Positions 8,720 to 16,300 of a stretch of DNA of 20,969 bases are shown one piece after another. Each line of letters opens with the position of its first letter. Position 1 is the first letter of the stretch. Under the pieces are notes generated by a model. It worked only from the letters and a program-made list of their open reading frames with translations. It made no database searches and was not told the origin of the DNA. The position numbers and the translations under genes are program-made. Source of the DNA: Acidobacteriota bacterium. GTDB taxonomy: Bacteria > Acidobacteriota > Terriglobia > Terriglobales > Acidobacteriaceae. The DNA lies in assembly GCA_021799945.1 (NCBI GenBank), contig JAJYZK010000006.1, forward strand, positions 1-20,969. Reading direction: 5' to 3'.

Positions 8720-10489
8720 CTATATCGATTCGCTTTCGCGCAATTTGCGGTCGATTTCCCGTTTTTCGGCGATCAGCAGGGAGATCAGGCCTGCGTCGCG
8801 GCGGCGCTCGGCCTCCGCGATCTCGGCCCGAATCCGCCGCTGCTGCCGTTCCAGGCGCCGGTATCGCAAGGTGTCCAAAGCCGCCGCCACGGTCTCCGGA
8901 TCGACCGGCTCGGATTCGCCCAACAGAATGGCGGCCAACAGGGCGCGCTGTCGCGGATCCTGCACCGCGGCCAGGGGCTCCGCATCCTCCCGCAGGCGCA
9001 GGGCGTGAAGCATCTCTGTACTTCCAAGTCCTTCAAACCAATCGTTTTGATCCTCCAGGGCGCGGGCCGCCAGCAGGAAGAGCGGGCTGCCGGGCGGGGA
9101 GCAGAGCGCCCGCAGCAGGATGCGCTCGGCCTCGTTTGCGGCGGCCTCCTTCGGGGGCGCCGCAGGCCGCGCCTTCCTGGCCGCCGCCTGCTTCAACTCC
9201 TCCCGCATCAGAGCCGAATCGATGCCCAGCTTCTGCGCGGCGTCCGCCGCGAAATCCTGGCGAATAATAGGGTTGGGCGCCCGCCGGATATGGGGCAGCA
9301 AAAACTTGACGGCCTTGCTCTTGGCCTCCGCCGTGCGGGAAGGAAATAACTTCTGGGCCCGGTCGATGAGGTAATCCGAGTGTCTCCTGGCTCCGGATAA
9401 AGCGTCCAGATACGCCTGGATGCCGCGCTCGCGAATGAAGCGGTCCGGGTCCAGCCCTCCCTCCAGGGTAACCACCCGGATCTCAAAATCCTCCTCGGTG
9501 AGCAGGGCGATCGACCGCTCGGCCGCATTTGCCCCGGCTGTATCCGGATCGAAGTTGACGATCAAGCGCTTCGTAAACCGGCTGAGCAGGCGGGCCTGGG
9601 CCTCGGAAAAGGCCGTTCCGCTGCTGGCCAGAACATTCGCGATGCCGGCCGTAAAGGCCGAGATGCAGTCCATCTGTCCTTCCACCAGCAGGGCCACGTC
9701 CTGTTGCCGGATGGCCTGCCGCGCCTTGTCCAGGTTGAAGAGCACCTGCCCTTTCGAATAGAGGGGCGTTTCCGGGGAGTTCATGTATTTGGGCCCGGAC
9801 TTGTCCTCGGCGTCGAGCGCGCGGGCGGTGAAGGCGATGGTGCGGCCGGATTCGTTGCGAATCGGAAAGGTGATGCGCTTGCGGAACCGGGAATACAGGG
9901 GGCCGGAAGCTCCATCCTCCTGCTCTTTCGAAGAAAAAAGGCCGGAGCGGCGCAGCAGGTCCGGCGGGGCCGCGCCGTGCAGCCGATCGCGCAAGGCCTG
10001 GTAGGAGTCTGGAGCATACCCGATGCGAAACTGCTGGATGGCGGCGGCGGTGAGGCCCCGGCCGCTCAGGTATTCGCGGGCCCGCGCGCCCTCCGGGGAG
10101 CGCAACTGCTCCTCGAACCAGGCGGTCGCCAATTCATGCAGATCGAGGAGTTTGCGCCTCTCCAGGCTCTCCCGCTCCTGCTCCGGGCTGGAGAACTCGC
10201 GCCGCGGCAGCGCGATTCCGCACTTCTGCGCGACCAGGCGCACAGCCTCGGGAAATCCCACGTTTTCAATCTTCTGCACAAAGGAAAATACATCCCCCGA
10301 CTGGCCGCAGCCAAAACAGTGATAGAACTGGCGCCCGGCGTGAACGGAGAAGGAGGGAGTCTTCTCCCCGTGGAACGGGCACAGCCCGGCGTAATTCTGG
10401 GCGCCCGCCTTCCTCAGCCGGATATACTCGCCGATCACGCGGACGATATCCGCCTGCTGTTTTACGGTTTGAGCGAGGTCCGAGGGCAC
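8720..10489 (-). CDS. dnaG: DNA primase DnaG
   Basis: DnaG makes the RNA primers for lagging-strand and origin DNA synthesis and works with the replicative helicase. The 589-aa product starts at GTG 10489. The N-terminal CHC2 zinc finger is complete: Cys37, His40, Cys58 and Cys61 (CPFHGEKTPSFSVH followed by HCFGCGQSGD). A central catalytic core leads to the TOPRIM domain, with the EGQMD glutamate at residue 270 and the metal-binding acidic residues Asp314 and Asp316 (FDPDTAG; many primases have DGD here). The C-terminal third is charged and helical, as expected for the helicase-binding region. It is 50 bp downstream of gluQ and 248 bp upstream of rpoD, all on the minus strand. GATAAT at 10524-10519 could be a promoter -10. 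Confidence 0.97.
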   Translation of the reverse strand: MPSDLAQTVKQQADIVRVIGEYIRLRKAGAQNYAGLCPFHGEKTPSFSVHAGRQFYHCFGCGQSGDVFSFVQKIENVGFPEAVRLVAQKCGIALPRREFSSPEQERESLERRKLLDLHELATAWFEEQLRSPEGARAREYLSGRGLTAAAIQQFRIGYAPDSYQALRDRLHGAAPPDLLRRSGLFSSKEQEDGASGPLYSRFRKRITFPIRNESGRTIAFTARALDAEDKSGPKYMNSPETPLYSKGQVLFNLDKARQAIRQQDVALLVEGQMDCISAFTAGIANVLASSGTAFSEAQARLLSRFTKRLIVNFDPDTAGANAAERSIALLTEEDFEIRVVTLEGGLDPDRFIRERGIQAYLDALSGARRHSDYLIDRAQKLFPSRTAEAKSKAVKFLLPHIRRAPNPIIRQDFAADAAQKLGIDSALMREELKQAAARKARPAAPPKEAAANEAERILLRALCSPPGSPLFLLAARALEDQNDWFEGLGSTEMLHALRLREDAEPLAAVQDPRQRALLAAILLGESEPVDPETVAAALDTLRYRRLERQQRRIRAEIAEAERRRDAGLISLLIAEKREIDRKLRESESI

Positions 10490-10518
10490 GATGGCAAGGG
10501 GAATGAGACGGCAGGAAG

Positions 10519-10524
10519 ATTATC
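10519..10524 (-). promoter_or_regulatory. Candidate -10 box for dnaG
   Basis: GATAAT on the minus strand, 29 bases upstream of the dnaG GTG, matches the sigma-70 -10 box in five of six positions. TTAACA lies only 13 bases further upstream, too near for a standard -35, so the -35 is not identified. Confidence 0.3.
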
Positions 10525-10539
10525 GCGCGTTTCGCTCTG

Positions 10540-11487
10540 TTAATCCTGCCGAGCTTCCGTCCGGCGGAGGAATCGGCGAATGTCCAGCGATGCATCGACC
10601 GCCTCCGCCGGCGAGACCCCCTGCGCTCGCAGCGTCCGCAGGCTCAATGCATCGTGCCGTTTAGCGAGCCGCTCCCCCCGCGATCCGCAAACCAGGGGGC
10701 AATGCCGCCAGCCCGGCGATTCGTATTGCAGCGCGCGCGCCAGCAGGATCTGGCGGGCGGTCGACTTGAGCAGATCGGCGCCCCGAACGACTTCGGTAAT
10801 GCGCATGGCCGCATCGTCCACCACCGCGGCCAGTTGATAGGACGGCAGCCCATCGCGCCGCCAGACCAGAAAATCGCCGAAATCGCGTCCGGCCACAAAA
10901 TGCTGCGGTCCGAAGCTCCGGTCTTCGAATGCAACCACTTCGCCGTCCGGAACGCGGAAACGCCAGTTTCGGCCGTCTGGCGCTCCGGGCTCGAAGACGC
11001 CTTCCGATCGGGGGCGCGGGGCGGCCAAGCCGCCTGGAGCGCCGGACTCGCTCCTGCCGATTCGGGGCCTGCAGGTTCCTGGATAGACGGCTTCATCGTC
11101 GTGCGGCGCCTGCGCCGCCTGGGCCAGATCCTTCCGCGAGCAGCGGCAGGGATAAATGCACCCTTGCAGAAGCAGTTGCCGCCAGGCATCCAGGTAGCGG
11201 CCGCTCCGCTGGCTTTGCGCATACGGGCCGTAGGGCCCTCCCACATCCGGTCCCTCGCGCCAGCGGATGCCAAGCCAAGTCAAATCCTCGACGATGGCCT
11301 CCCAGAATCGGTCCTGCGCGCGCTCCCGGTCCAGATCCTCATTGCGCAAGACCAGGATCCCCCCGGCGGCTCGCGCCCGTTCGTAGGCCGTCCAGAAGGT
11401 TCGGGCATGACCCAGATGCAGAAGACCGGTGGGGGAAGGCGCCAGCCGTCCGCGGTAGCCGGCGCTGAAGTTGGGCGAATCGATCAC
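10540..11487 (-). CDS. gluQ: Glutamyl-queuosine tRNA(Asp) synthetase (GluQ-RS)
   Basis: GluQ-RS is a paralogue of glutamyl-tRNA synthetase without the anticodon-binding domain; it activates glutamate and attaches it to the queuosine base in the anticodon of tRNA-Asp. The 315-aa length fits this truncated form. APSPTG is followed by the HIGH-type motif HLGH at residues 24-27. The zinc-binding pattern is CRC (Cys114/Cys116), Tyr135 and Cys139 (YPGTCR). The KMSKS-like loop is KRHDALSLR at 276-284, as usual in GluQ-RS. An inserted segment around 140-172, rich in Gly/Pro/Ser/Arg, is longer than in E. coli. The start is GTG 11487 with GGAG a few bases upstream. It is the first gene of the minus-strand gluQ-dnaG-rpoD run. 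Confidence 0.95.
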   Translation of the reverse strand: MIDSPNFSAGYRGRLAPSPTGLLHLGHARTFWTAYERARAAGGILVLRNEDLDRERAQDRFWEAIVEDLTWLGIRWREGPDVGGPYGPYAQSQRSGRYLDAWRQLLLQGCIYPCRCSRKDLAQAAQAPHDDEAVYPGTCRPRIGRSESGAPGGLAAPRPRSEGVFEPGAPDGRNWRFRVPDGEVVAFEDRSFGPQHFVAGRDFGDFLVWRRDGLPSYQLAAVVDDAAMRITEVVRGADLLKSTARQILLARALQYESPGWRHCPLVCGSRGERLAKRHDALSLRTLRAQGVSPAEAVDASLDIRRFLRRTEARQD

Positions 11488-11787
11488 GCGCAGCTCCGGC
11501 CCCGCTATGGCTCTCCGACGCGAAGCGGGAATTCGAGTCGAATCGGGGTTTCGGCGCCCCTCATCGACATTTTGCGGGCCGGGGTATCGCCTTTGGTACC
11601 GCGAATCCAGGCGCAGTGGTCACCTACACGATTTTCACATATTCCGGGCGCGGAGGTAGTGCTAAGCTGCGCTCAAGCTCTTGTTCTGCGGCGCCGCGCT
11701 CCACTCCGCAGGCCGGGCGCTTCGGGAATCGCCGGTTGCGGATAACCAGCGCCGGAATTTGGGATTCTAACTAAGCGGAGTATGAAT
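11488..11787. other. Divergent region between gluQ and the microprotein gene
   Basis: This ~300-bp region lies between divergent genes. On the plus strand TGCTAAGCT (11660-11668) looks like a weak extended -10, with TTCACA at 11634-11639 too far away for a normal -35. No family-like ORF, RNA gene or repeat was recognised. Confidence 0.35.
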
Positions 11788-11958
11788 ATGCCTTCGCTGA
11801 ACCTGCATACCTTCGCGCAATGGCTCTTCCAGTTCGAAGCCTATGTGCCGGCGATTGTGGTGACCGTGGCGGCCGCTCTCCTGCTCCTCTGCTCGATCGG
11901 AGCGACCTGCTCGCCTCGTGAAGACGAGGACGAGGTTTTTCACCGTCACGTGTTCTAA
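11788..11958 (+). CDS. Small single-pass membrane protein (56 aa), uncharacterised
   Basis: ATG 11788 is preceded by GGAG at 11777-11780 with a 7-base spacer; the ATG at 11782 is only one base from that GGAG and is therefore a less likely start. The product has a short amphipathic beginning (LHTFAQWLFQF), one hydrophobic helix of about 21 residues (YVPAIVVTVAAALLLLCSIG), then a hydrophilic acidic tail with REDEDE and two histidines before a TAA stop. The two cysteines flank the end of the membrane segment. This plan fits a single-pass inner-membrane microprotein; orientation is uncertain. I do not recognise a family. An inverted repeat starts immediately at the stop codon. Confidence 0.6.
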   Translation: MPSLNLHTFAQWLFQFEAYVPAIVVTVAAALLLLCSIGATCSPREDEDEVFHRHVF

Positions 11959-11983
11959 AGCGCTTTTTTCTCGCCGAAGCGCT
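11959..11983. repeat. Inverted repeat after the microprotein gene
   Basis: AGCGCTT at 11959-11965 and AAGCGCT at 11977-11983 form a perfect 7-bp stem with an 11-base loop, placed directly after the TAA stop. The T-run lies in the loop rather than after the stem, so intrinsic termination is possible only in a modified form. Confidence 0.35.
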
Positions 11984-12173
11984 CCCGGCCCGAATGCCTC
12001 CCCAGGCCCCTGCTGTGTGCAAATTGCAGGGAAACGGGCCGAAGCGAGCGCCTTCCCCACCGCGCATGGATTGCGCAAGCGTCGCGCAATCATCCTACGC
12101 TTCCTCTGAGGCGCTCTCCCCCGCAATCGATTCGCCCGGATTGCGCCCACCTGGCCGGAAAACGCCCGGCCAC

Positions 12174-12460
12174 AACAGAGAATTTGAAGCTGCTCTTTTC
12201 GCCCCGATCGTCCTCTATTATCACTTCGGCCGCGACATTTTTCCGAAAATCCTCTCTGCGCTGAAACCTGGCAGCTTTCTGGTCTGCAAGAGCAGTCTGC
12301 CCTGGAATCCTGACGGAGGATTCGCGCCAGCCGGGAACCGGCCATTGAGAGGAATGAACTCTTGTCGATATTTCCAGCGCTTCGGGCGATGCATCGTCAG
12401 GAACGGCCTGTGCGCGACCGGGGTGTTGTGGAATATGTAGGGAAGAAGTCAGGAGAGTAG
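12174..12460 (+). pseudogene. Frameshifted C-terminal remnant of a class I SAM-dependent methyltransferase
   Basis: Two frames together spell the end of a methyltransferase of the TehB/Methyltransf type. The first (12174 to ~12347) reads IVLYYHFGRDIFPKILSALK, then PGSFLVCKSS and GNRPL, equivalent to the post-motif strand 'L.P.GG.L...'. The second (from 12350) reads RNELLSIFPALRAMHRQE and ends VVEYVGRKSGE before TAG, as in the C-termini of these enzymes. One indel near 12345-12350 explains the switch. Upstream (11984-12173) I could not find the SAM-binding glycine motif or a start, so the N-terminal half appears lost or scrambled. In the intact family, the protein would methylate a small molecule or another acceptor using SAM. 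Confidence 0.6.
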
Positions 12461-12540
12461 GCAAAGTGCTGGTCCACTTATGATTCCGATGAGCAAAATT
12501 GTGCCCCGGTCCGTTGTTGATTCATCTCAGCCCAGTTGCG

Positions 12541-12813
12541 CTACTTCACGTAGGCGCGAACCAGATCGATCAAATCGTCGGCCAACTCCGGCGCAATCTT
12601 TTCTTTGGAGGCATCGGTCAAGTGATAACGGATGTGGTCCTCCAGGACTTCAGCCATAAGGCCCGCGACCGCTCCCTTGACTGCGGCGAGCAGCATCAGG
12701 ATGTCTCCGCAATCTTGATCGCCCGCCAGAGCGCGTTCCACCGCATCCAGTTGACCGCGCGTCTTTCTTACCCGATTCAGCAATTTTGTTTTTTCACGTT
12801 CCGTATGTGACAT
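12541..12813 (-). CDS. RcnR/CsoR/FrmR-family metal-sensing transcriptional repressor
   Basis: This 90-aa all-helical repressor belongs to the DUF156 (CsoR/RcnR/FrmR) family; such proteins bind DNA as tetramers and release it when metal, formaldehyde or sulfur species is bound. The start ATG 12813 has AGAGGAG four bases upstream. His3, Cys35, His60 and His64 are all present (MSHTERE, QDCGD, EDHIRYH). This H-C-H-H set is the Ni/Co-binding fingerprint of RcnR. Residue 2 is Ser, not the Pro used by FrmR in formaldehyde sensing, so a metal sensor is favoured. A GGGGG-centred palindrome with CCATA/TATGG arms lies 28-42 bases upstream of the start and overlaps its likely promoter, indicating autoregulation. 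No intact cognate exporter lies nearby; the divergent side leads to the Nramp-like/TonB-receptor fusion. Confidence 0.92.
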   Translation of the reverse strand: MSHTEREKTKLLNRVRKTRGQLDAVERALAGDQDCGDILMLLAAVKGAVAGLMAEVLEDHIRYHLTDASKEKIAPELADDLIDLVRAYVK

Positions 12814-12840
12814 TTTTCTCCTCTTTGGCGTTGACGAAAC

Positions 12841-12855
12841 CCATAGGGGGTATGG
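12841..12855. promoter_or_regulatory. Candidate operator of the RcnR-like repressor
   Basis: CCATA-GGGGG-TATGG is a perfect 5-bp inverted repeat around a run of five G. Operators of the RcnR/FrmR/CsoR family typically have such a G/C tract between AT-containing inverted arms. It lies between the repressor start (12813) and its candidate promoter, near the predicted transcription start, and so is well placed for autorepression. TTGACG at 12831-12836 next to it might belong to a rightward promoter under the same control. Confidence 0.6.
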
Positions 12856-12860
12856 TATAC

Positions 12861-12889
12861 GTTATCTGAGGGTGTGAACCCCCAAACAA
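12861..12889 (-). promoter_or_regulatory. Candidate promoter of the RcnR-like repressor gene
   Basis: On the minus strand TTGTTT (12889-12884) and GATAAC (12866-12861) are separated by 17 bp, the optimal sigma-70 spacing. Transcription would start at about 12854, inside the CCATA-GGGGG-TATGG palindrome. Box matches are moderate (-35 three of six, -10 four of six). Confidence 0.4.
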
Positions 12890-12920
12890 AAGGATATATG
12901 GACAGCTCAAGCAAGCAAAA

Positions 12921-12941
12921 GCCTCCGAGTTACCCGGAGGC
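12921..12941 (-). terminator. Candidate hairpin terminator/attenuator on the minus strand
   Basis: GCCTCCG and CGGAGGC pair perfectly around a 7-base loop. Read on the minus strand, the stem is followed by TTTTGCTT (12920-12913), similar to a short intrinsic terminator. It would stop leftward transcription just before the repressor promoter. On the plus strand it falls in a 25-codon ORF (ATG 12898 to TAG 12975, with AGGA upstream) that I do not call as a gene. Confidence 0.35.
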
Positions 12942-12985
12942 GGCCATTCTCCGCGTATTCCCCGCATGTGACTAGACCCGTCTAG

Positions 12986-13139
12986 CTTCTCACTCGCGGT
13001 GCGTGGAGTCGGCTTCAACACGAAACCGGCGAGTGGGAGGACCATTTCCTCCTACCCTCCAAATTCCGGAACCTGCAGGGCGGAATAGCGCCTATGTCCG
13101 TCAGTAGCGCTCTGTACGTGTGATGCAGTGAGGAGGAAA
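12986..13139 (+). promoter_or_regulatory. Putative structured RNA leader with three mutually exclusive pairings
   Basis: Four segments pair in a chain. Segment 1 (12986-12997, CTTCTCACTCGC) pairs with segment 2 (13029-13040, GCGAGTGGGAGG) over 12 continuous base pairs, two of them G-U. Segment 2 (13033-13041) can instead pair with segment 3 (13047-13055, TCCTCCTAC) as a 9-bp hairpin with a CCATT loop and one G-U. Segment 3 (13045-13053, TTTCCTCCT) is also the exact reverse complement of segment 4 (13131-13139, AGGAGGAAA), a full Shine-Dalgarno. Forming 1:2 would free 3 to cover the Shine-Dalgarno; forming 2:3 would release it. This is the logic of an attenuator or translational riboswitch. 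I do not recognise a known riboswitch class, and the ligand is unknown. A CTAGAC-CC-GTCTAG palindrome (12972-12985) abuts segment 1. Confidence 0.4.
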
Positions 13140-13140
13140 C

Positions 13141-13167
13141 ATGCTTCGGACCACCAATACAACCTAG
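13141..13167 (+). other. Eight-codon leader ORF with a perfect Shine-Dalgarno
   Basis: AGGAGG (13131-13136) stands four bases before ATG 13141, the best ribosome-binding site noticed in the window. The ORF reads MLRTTNTT and stops at TAG. It may be a leader peptide, or the broken start of a lost gene. The ~190 bases between this stop and the receptor start at 13358 show no recognised gene. Confidence 0.35.
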
Positions 13168-13357
13168 CATCGTCGTTCGACGCTGCGCTGCTTCTGGGCG
13201 CCGGACCATACCAGCGCAAATGCCCCACTGCGCCCCGTATGGATTGAATGCCTACACAACTGCTGTTCTCCGGCTCAGTGCGATCGCATCCGCGATCTTG
13301 CGGAGGGAGATTCGTGGACCTGTGCTGCATGAGCACAACCCCGCAGGAGCAAAGGCG

Positions 13358-16300
13358 ATGATCGCGACCGCAATATCCCGGACGGAACAGTCACGCATCA
13401 TCGTCAAACGCGGGTGGCGGCGGCAGTTGCTCGTCTTCCTCATGGTCGCCGGTCCCGGCCCGATCGTCAGGGAAACGGACAATGATGCAGGGGCCGTGTC
13501 CGCCTATATTCAGGCAGGGGCGCAGTACGGCAACCGTCTGCTTTGGATATTCCTGTTGCTGCTCACAACTCACGCATGGGGACAAACCAGCGGACGCATT
13601 ACGGGCGTCGTGAAAGACCCATCCGGAGCGGTGGTCAGTGGAAGCGCCGTTGAACTTATCAATACAAGCACTGGAGTAAAGCAGACGGCTGTATCCAGCG
13701 GCGAAGGCAGCTATACTTTTCCGGTTGTCGCCATCGGGCATTACGAGATGGACGTGTCCGCGCCCGGATTTAATATCTACAAACAACGCGGCATTGAGAT
13801 CAACGTCGATAGTTCTTTGAACCTGGATGTCTCGCTTACGGTAAACACACAAGCGCAGAACGTAATCGTCAACGCAAACAGCAATCAGATCGAGGTCGCA
13901 ACGACCGACACGCAGCTTGGACAAGTGATCCATGGCAAACAGGTGTTGGAAGTTCCTCTGAACGGGAGAAGTTACACGGACTTGTTTGCGATTCAGACAG
14001 GAGTCACTCCGGTAACAACCAGTGGCTCTGGCAACAGCACCTCCGGCGGGGGTTTTGGCACGGTTCCAATCGCCGGGGAGCAAAATACCGGGCAATTCTC
14101 CATCAACGGCCAACGTGAGTCGGACAATGCGTTCTTCCTCAATGGGACAAGCGTTCAGGAGGCCATAGGAGAACAGGCCGGAATCATCCCGACCCTGGAC
14201 TCGATTGCGGAGTTTCGTATACTGTCCGCCAACGTAGATGCAGAGTACGGAAGCTTCAGCGGGGGCTTGATCGATGTGGTTACCAAATCCGGCAGCAATG
14301 CATTCCACGGTTCAGCCTTCGAGTTCCTGCGAAATACAAACCTGGATGCGACCCAGTATTTCACTTCACAGCGATCTGCATTTCAACAGAATCAGTTTGG
14401 AGGGACATTCGGTGGTCCAGTTCACAAGAACACGATCTTCTTTTTTACCGATTATCAAGGGCAACGGACCACACAAGGAATCGATACGGGGATCGTGAGT
14501 GTTCCTTCTGTAGCAGATCGGGGCGGTAACTTCTCGGATGCGGTCAGCACGTTGACGGGCAAGGTGAATGGTCCTTATCTTGCGCGAACCTTGTCGAGCC
14601 GGTTGGGTTATCCGGTAGCGGTAGGAGAGCCGTTCTATACCTCCGGCTGCGTGTTGAGCGCCGAGTGCGTGTTTCCGAATGCGCTGATTCCCCAGCAGGC
14701 GTTTTCTTCTCCAGCGACCCACATGCTGCAGTTCATCCCCTCGCCAAATATTGGCGCAAATACATTTTCCTCTGGCTCCCAGAATCTGACCATCGACGAT
14801 AACAAAGGTTCAGGCCGAATTGACCTGAACGCGAATCGATATGGAAACACCTCGTTTTATTACTTTCTGGATAAATTCAATGTAAATAACCCATATCCTT
14901 CCGGTCTTGGCGGCGCGACTGTGCCGGGGCCGAACGGCGCATTCAATGCCATCTCCCTTGGCTCCGACCAGACCATGACGCTAAATAACGTCAAGACCTT
15001 TGGGAGTTCTATCGTGAATGAGGCGCGAATCGGATATACGCGGCTCAATAACCATATCGGCATTCCCCGGGGAGGTGTTGGCACAACCTTGGTCCAGCAG
15101 GGAATCTCCAATGGGCAATATGGGGTCAAACAGGGTTACCCACTGCAGGCCGGGGTCGAGATGCTCTACTTCAACACGTTTGCTGTTGGAACCAACCCGT
15201 TCTCTTTGATCCAAGTCTCCAATACATACGACCTGGGAGACACGGTATCAAAGATTTCTGGCGCGCATACGATAAAGGTGGGCGGCCGCTACATCGGATA
15301 CAGGGTCTTGCAAAATCCGAACCTTGTCGCCAATGGAACATTTTCCTTTTTTGGTGCAGGAGAGCAAACCACGGGCAATGGCTTCGCGGACTTTCTCCTT
15401 GGGCTGCCCGATTACTATTCCCAACAGTCTTCTCCGCCTTTCCATGAGGGCGCGACGGACGCCGATCTGTTCGCGCAAGACAGTTGGCGGGTTCGCCCGA
15501 ACCTCACAGTGAATTATGGCCTTCGCTGGGATTTAGTAACGCCCTGGTCGGAGAAAAACCATATGATCACGACATTTGTACAAGGGGTACAATCGCAGAC
15601 CTTCCCAGGTGCGCCTCTAGGTTATCTGGTTCCGGGAGACGTGTTGCCCAACGGCCATAGAATTCCCGCCGGAATCGCGCCAACGCCACTGGACAACTAT
15701 TCTCCACGTTTTGGGCTGGCATACTCCCCTGCATGGTCGAGCGGTAGTTTGGCCAAAATCACAGGGGGCCCGGGCAAGACCAGCATTCGCCTCGGCGCAG
15801 GCCGGTTCTTCTCTTCGCCATCCGGATTGACGGTTGCGTATCCGACAGGGAACCCTCCCTACGGTCTGACTTATACCAGCACAGAGCCTCCCGTCATGGC
15901 GCAGCCGTTTATCGGCGCGCTGACCGGAACGAAGTATCCGCAGCAATTTCCAGTCAAAGTCCCCCCACCAGGTGTCTCGCCCAGCAACCCGGACAACAAC
16001 GTGGACTGGTCCCTCTATACGCCGATAGGTGGCGCCGGTAGTGTCTGGTACAAGAACAAAACGTCCTACACCATGCAGGGGACCTTGGCGGTTGAGCGCC
16101 AGATCGGCCAGACGATGGCGGTCACAGCGACCTACGTTGGCTCTCTGGGCAGGCATCTGCTCACGGTGCGTGGTGCGAATCCTGGCGTTCCATCCACTTG
16201 TTTGAGTCTGAGTCAGCCGCAAGACGTAGCTCCAGGCACGCAAACCTGCGGGCCATTTGGGGAAAATAATGTGTATGTCAGAGCCAACGGAGCTGTTGTG

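Noticed and set aside
12898..12975. 25-codon ORF with AGGA upstream, just right of the RcnR-like operator
   Set aside because: Contains a perfect hairpin, has no recognised family and is very short; not enough for a gene call.
13021..13026. CGAAAC as a hammerhead ribozyme core
   Set aside because: The required CUGAUGA box and stem arrangement are absent.
12972..13140. Known metal riboswitch (M-box, yybP-ykoY Mn, NiCo)
   Set aside because: The conserved cores of these classes as I remember them are not present; only the alternative pairing logic is seen.
13220..13357. Starting the receptor gene at ATG 13220
   Set aside because: The first 46 residues have no visible family similarity or ribosome-binding site, whereas ATG 13358 has AGGAG at good spacing and precedes the Nramp-like part.
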